Of a stretch of DNA of 64,000 nucleotides, positions 62,909 through 64,000 are shown piece by piece. The notes beneath the pieces are model-generated. The model did not search any database and was not told where the DNA came from. It saw only the letters and a list, made by a program, of their open reading frames with translations. The stretch spans positions 1 through 64,000 of the forward strand of contig DAOMZG010000002.1 in the NCBI GenBank assembly GCA_035437945.1. The letters are read 5' to 3'. Within the stretch, counting starts at the first letter, position 1; every line of letters begins with the position of its first letter. Source of the DNA: UBA9464 sp003445095. GTDB lineage: Bacteria > Verrucomicrobiota > Verrucomicrobiia > Limisphaerales > UBA9464. The translations under genes were made by a program, and so were the position numbers.

Positions 62909-64000
62909 TTAGCGTGCCTGGGCACGACGCCAGTGGAGCAGCCCGATCGTCAGCGCTCCGAAGAGGACCGACAGGCGGTTCCCAGTTTCCGGGACCCGAT
63001 GTCCAATCTCGCCGAATAAACCGTGCTCTTCGTCCGATATGCCGGCGGTGAAATAAAGGTCGTCCTCGTCTCCGCCGTTGGCGCCGTTGCCAGCCGTAAG
63101 AGCCCACAAACCTTCGATTTCGATAGGTTTGCCGTCCGGTCCCTTCAAGGAACCGAGGAACTTTCCAGATGACAGGTCGTAAGCGTTGATCCGTCCGTCT
63201 CCGAAATTGCCGACCAGTAAATCGCCTTCGAAAGGCCCAAAATCCTCTGGCCCAATGACCAATCCCCAAGGTGAATTCAGCGCCCCTTGGGAGACGAGCC
63301 GCTGCAACAGGTTGCCATTGAGATCGAACACATCGACAAAACCATGCCCAGCACCCGGAACGTCATCCTTCTGGCCACCGTCCTGAAGGGCGTAGGTTAC
63401 GTACAGTTTGCCTCCGAGATTCTGAATGTTGAAGGGTGCGTAACCAGCGGGAAGCGTTGGGTCGGTGAAGGAACCCGACAGGCTGGCGGGAGCAAAAGCG
63501 GTGTCAAAAACGTCAATACTCCCTTCCTTGAAGTTAGCCGCGTACAGATGATCGGCTGAGCCATTATTGCCAATGGCGAGGCCCTTATAAAGAGCGGTTC
63601 CGCTGTGATCCACTTTGAGGATCGCCGCGGTCGGGGCCGCGGCCGGATTCCAACCCGAGATGGTCCCATCTTCAGTGGCGAAGAGGAAGCGGGCGGGCAA
63701 ACCGGGGGCCACCTCGAAGCCGCTGCCGCCGTTGAAGACGGTGCCCGTTGGGCTCGCAGGTGGAGTTCCGCCACCGGGAGGTGGGATCGAGACGACCAGG
63801 GACCGAGGCACGCCCTCGCCATCATAAAGCGTTGAAACGCCAGTCTTATTGTCCGCGACCCAGAACGGACTCGTCGGCGAGAGGGAGATTCCCCAAGGAT
63901 TTGAGAGGTTTGGATCGGTGTGATCCGCTCGACCTGGAATGTCGGACACCAAGTCGTGCTCAATGAAGCTCCGAGCGAGCAGGCTTTTAGGGCAGAAACC
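62909..64000 (-). CDS. TIGR03118 family protein, 5' end beyond the window
   Basis: At least 363 codons; the frame stays open to the right edge with no start, and the first visible residues (before VSDIPGRADHTDPNLSNPWGIS) already look like the family, so the N-terminus and signal peptide lie outside. It is a beta-propeller-like extracellular protein. The C-terminus is VPETGNRLSVLFGALTIGLL followed by HWRRAQAR, a variant sorting tail. Function is unknown. Confidence 0.82.
   Translation of the reverse strand, partial: GFCPKSLLARSFIEHDLVSDIPGRADHTDPNLSNPWGISLSPTSPFWVADNKTGVSTLYDGEGVPRSLVVSIPPPGGGTPPASPTGTVFNGGSGFEVAPGLPARFLFATEDGTISGWNPAAAPTAAILKVDHSGTALYKGLAIGNNGSADHLYAANFKEGSIDVFDTAFAPASLSGSFTDPTLPAGYAPFNIQNLGGKLYVTYALQDGGQKDDVPGAGHGFVDVFDLNGNLLQRLVSQGALNSPWGLVIGPEDFGPFEGDLLVGNFGDGRINAYDLSSGKFLGSLKGPDGKPIEIEGLWALTAGNGANGGDEDDLYFTAGISDEEHGLFGEIGHRVPETGNRLSVLFGALTIGLLHWRRAQAR

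Noticed and set aside
1..64000. CRISPR array, prophage, transposase or integrase
   Set aside because: No repeat-spacer array, no integrase/transposase-like protein and no phage structural gene could be recognised.

Overview
The window is a chromosomal segment from a member of the Verrucomicrobiota, most likely a Pedosphaera/Limisphaera-type lineage. The evidence is proteins with VPDSG-type C-terminal sorting tails, three large or medium PVC-type cytochrome proteins plus DUF1549/DUF1553 and DUF1501 proteins, a prepilin-like DUF1559-style protein, and a protein arginine kinase pair (McsA/McsB). The DNA is GC-rich, genes are closely packed on both strands, and no prophage, insertion sequence or CRISPR array was found. 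One tRNA gene, tRNA-Met(CAT), is present.

Layout. 0.3-9.8 kb: a glutaminase-STAS-cNMP fusion overlapping a VWA gene, a zinc-ribbon coiled-coil protein, an HtrA protease, a rhodanese, phosphate acetyltransferase followed by a separate BioD-like/DRTGG protein, and a UPF0261 protein. 10.0-16.7 kb: the tRNA, then a long minus-strand run that reads citrate synthase, SIMPL protein, VapB, VapC, succinyl-CoA ligase beta, a VOC protein, succinyl-CoA ligase alpha, YggT, DUF167. This is a TCA-cycle cluster with a toxin-antitoxin pair and a glyoxalase-fold gene inside it. 17.1-19.4 kb: three small DsrE-fold genes and a sugar porter. 19.6-24.2 kb: a secreted beta-helix gene broken by an in-frame TGA, a small secreted protein and a prepilin-like protein. 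24.3-32.7 kb: a TPR protein, DUF3616, a VPDSG protein, a cytochrome-LRR fusion, FKBP, TatD, and a copper-monooxygenase-like protein fused to a cytochrome and TPRs. 32.7-44.7 kb: a Gfo/Idh/MocA oxidoreductase, a VPDSG remnant and an intact VPDSG gene, a PVC heme-binding dehydrogenase-like protein, a DUF4410 lipoprotein, a DUF4097 repeat protein, a metallophosphoesterase, an AlkC-type protein, and an uncharacterised overlapping gene pair that includes a nucleotidyltransferase-like protein. 44.8-53.5 kb (all plus strand): DUF1549/DUF1553 and DUF1501, an SPFH-PH-RHH trio, a truncated McsA paralogue, McsA and McsB. 53.5-64 kb: GT4, a chorismate-lyase-like gene overlapping a phosphotriesterase-like gene, a PIG-L deacetylase, an HNH endonuclease, a DUF442 phosphatase, a second DUF1549/DUF1553 protein with a LamG insertion, and a TIGR03118 protein cut by the right edge.

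How it fits together. Central carbon genes (gltA, sucCD, pta) sit beside a large envelope and secretome component that probably degrades and oxidises polymers: heme proteins, DUF1501, beta-helix and LamG proteins. Several compact arrangements deserve attention as possible undescribed modules: the 43.6-44.7 kb gene pair, the SPFH-PH-RHH trio, the chorismate-lyase/phosphotriesterase pair, the stand-alone zinc-finger McsA paralogue, and the glutaminase-STAS-cNMP/VWA pair. Function assignments rest on motif recognition only; no database search was run.
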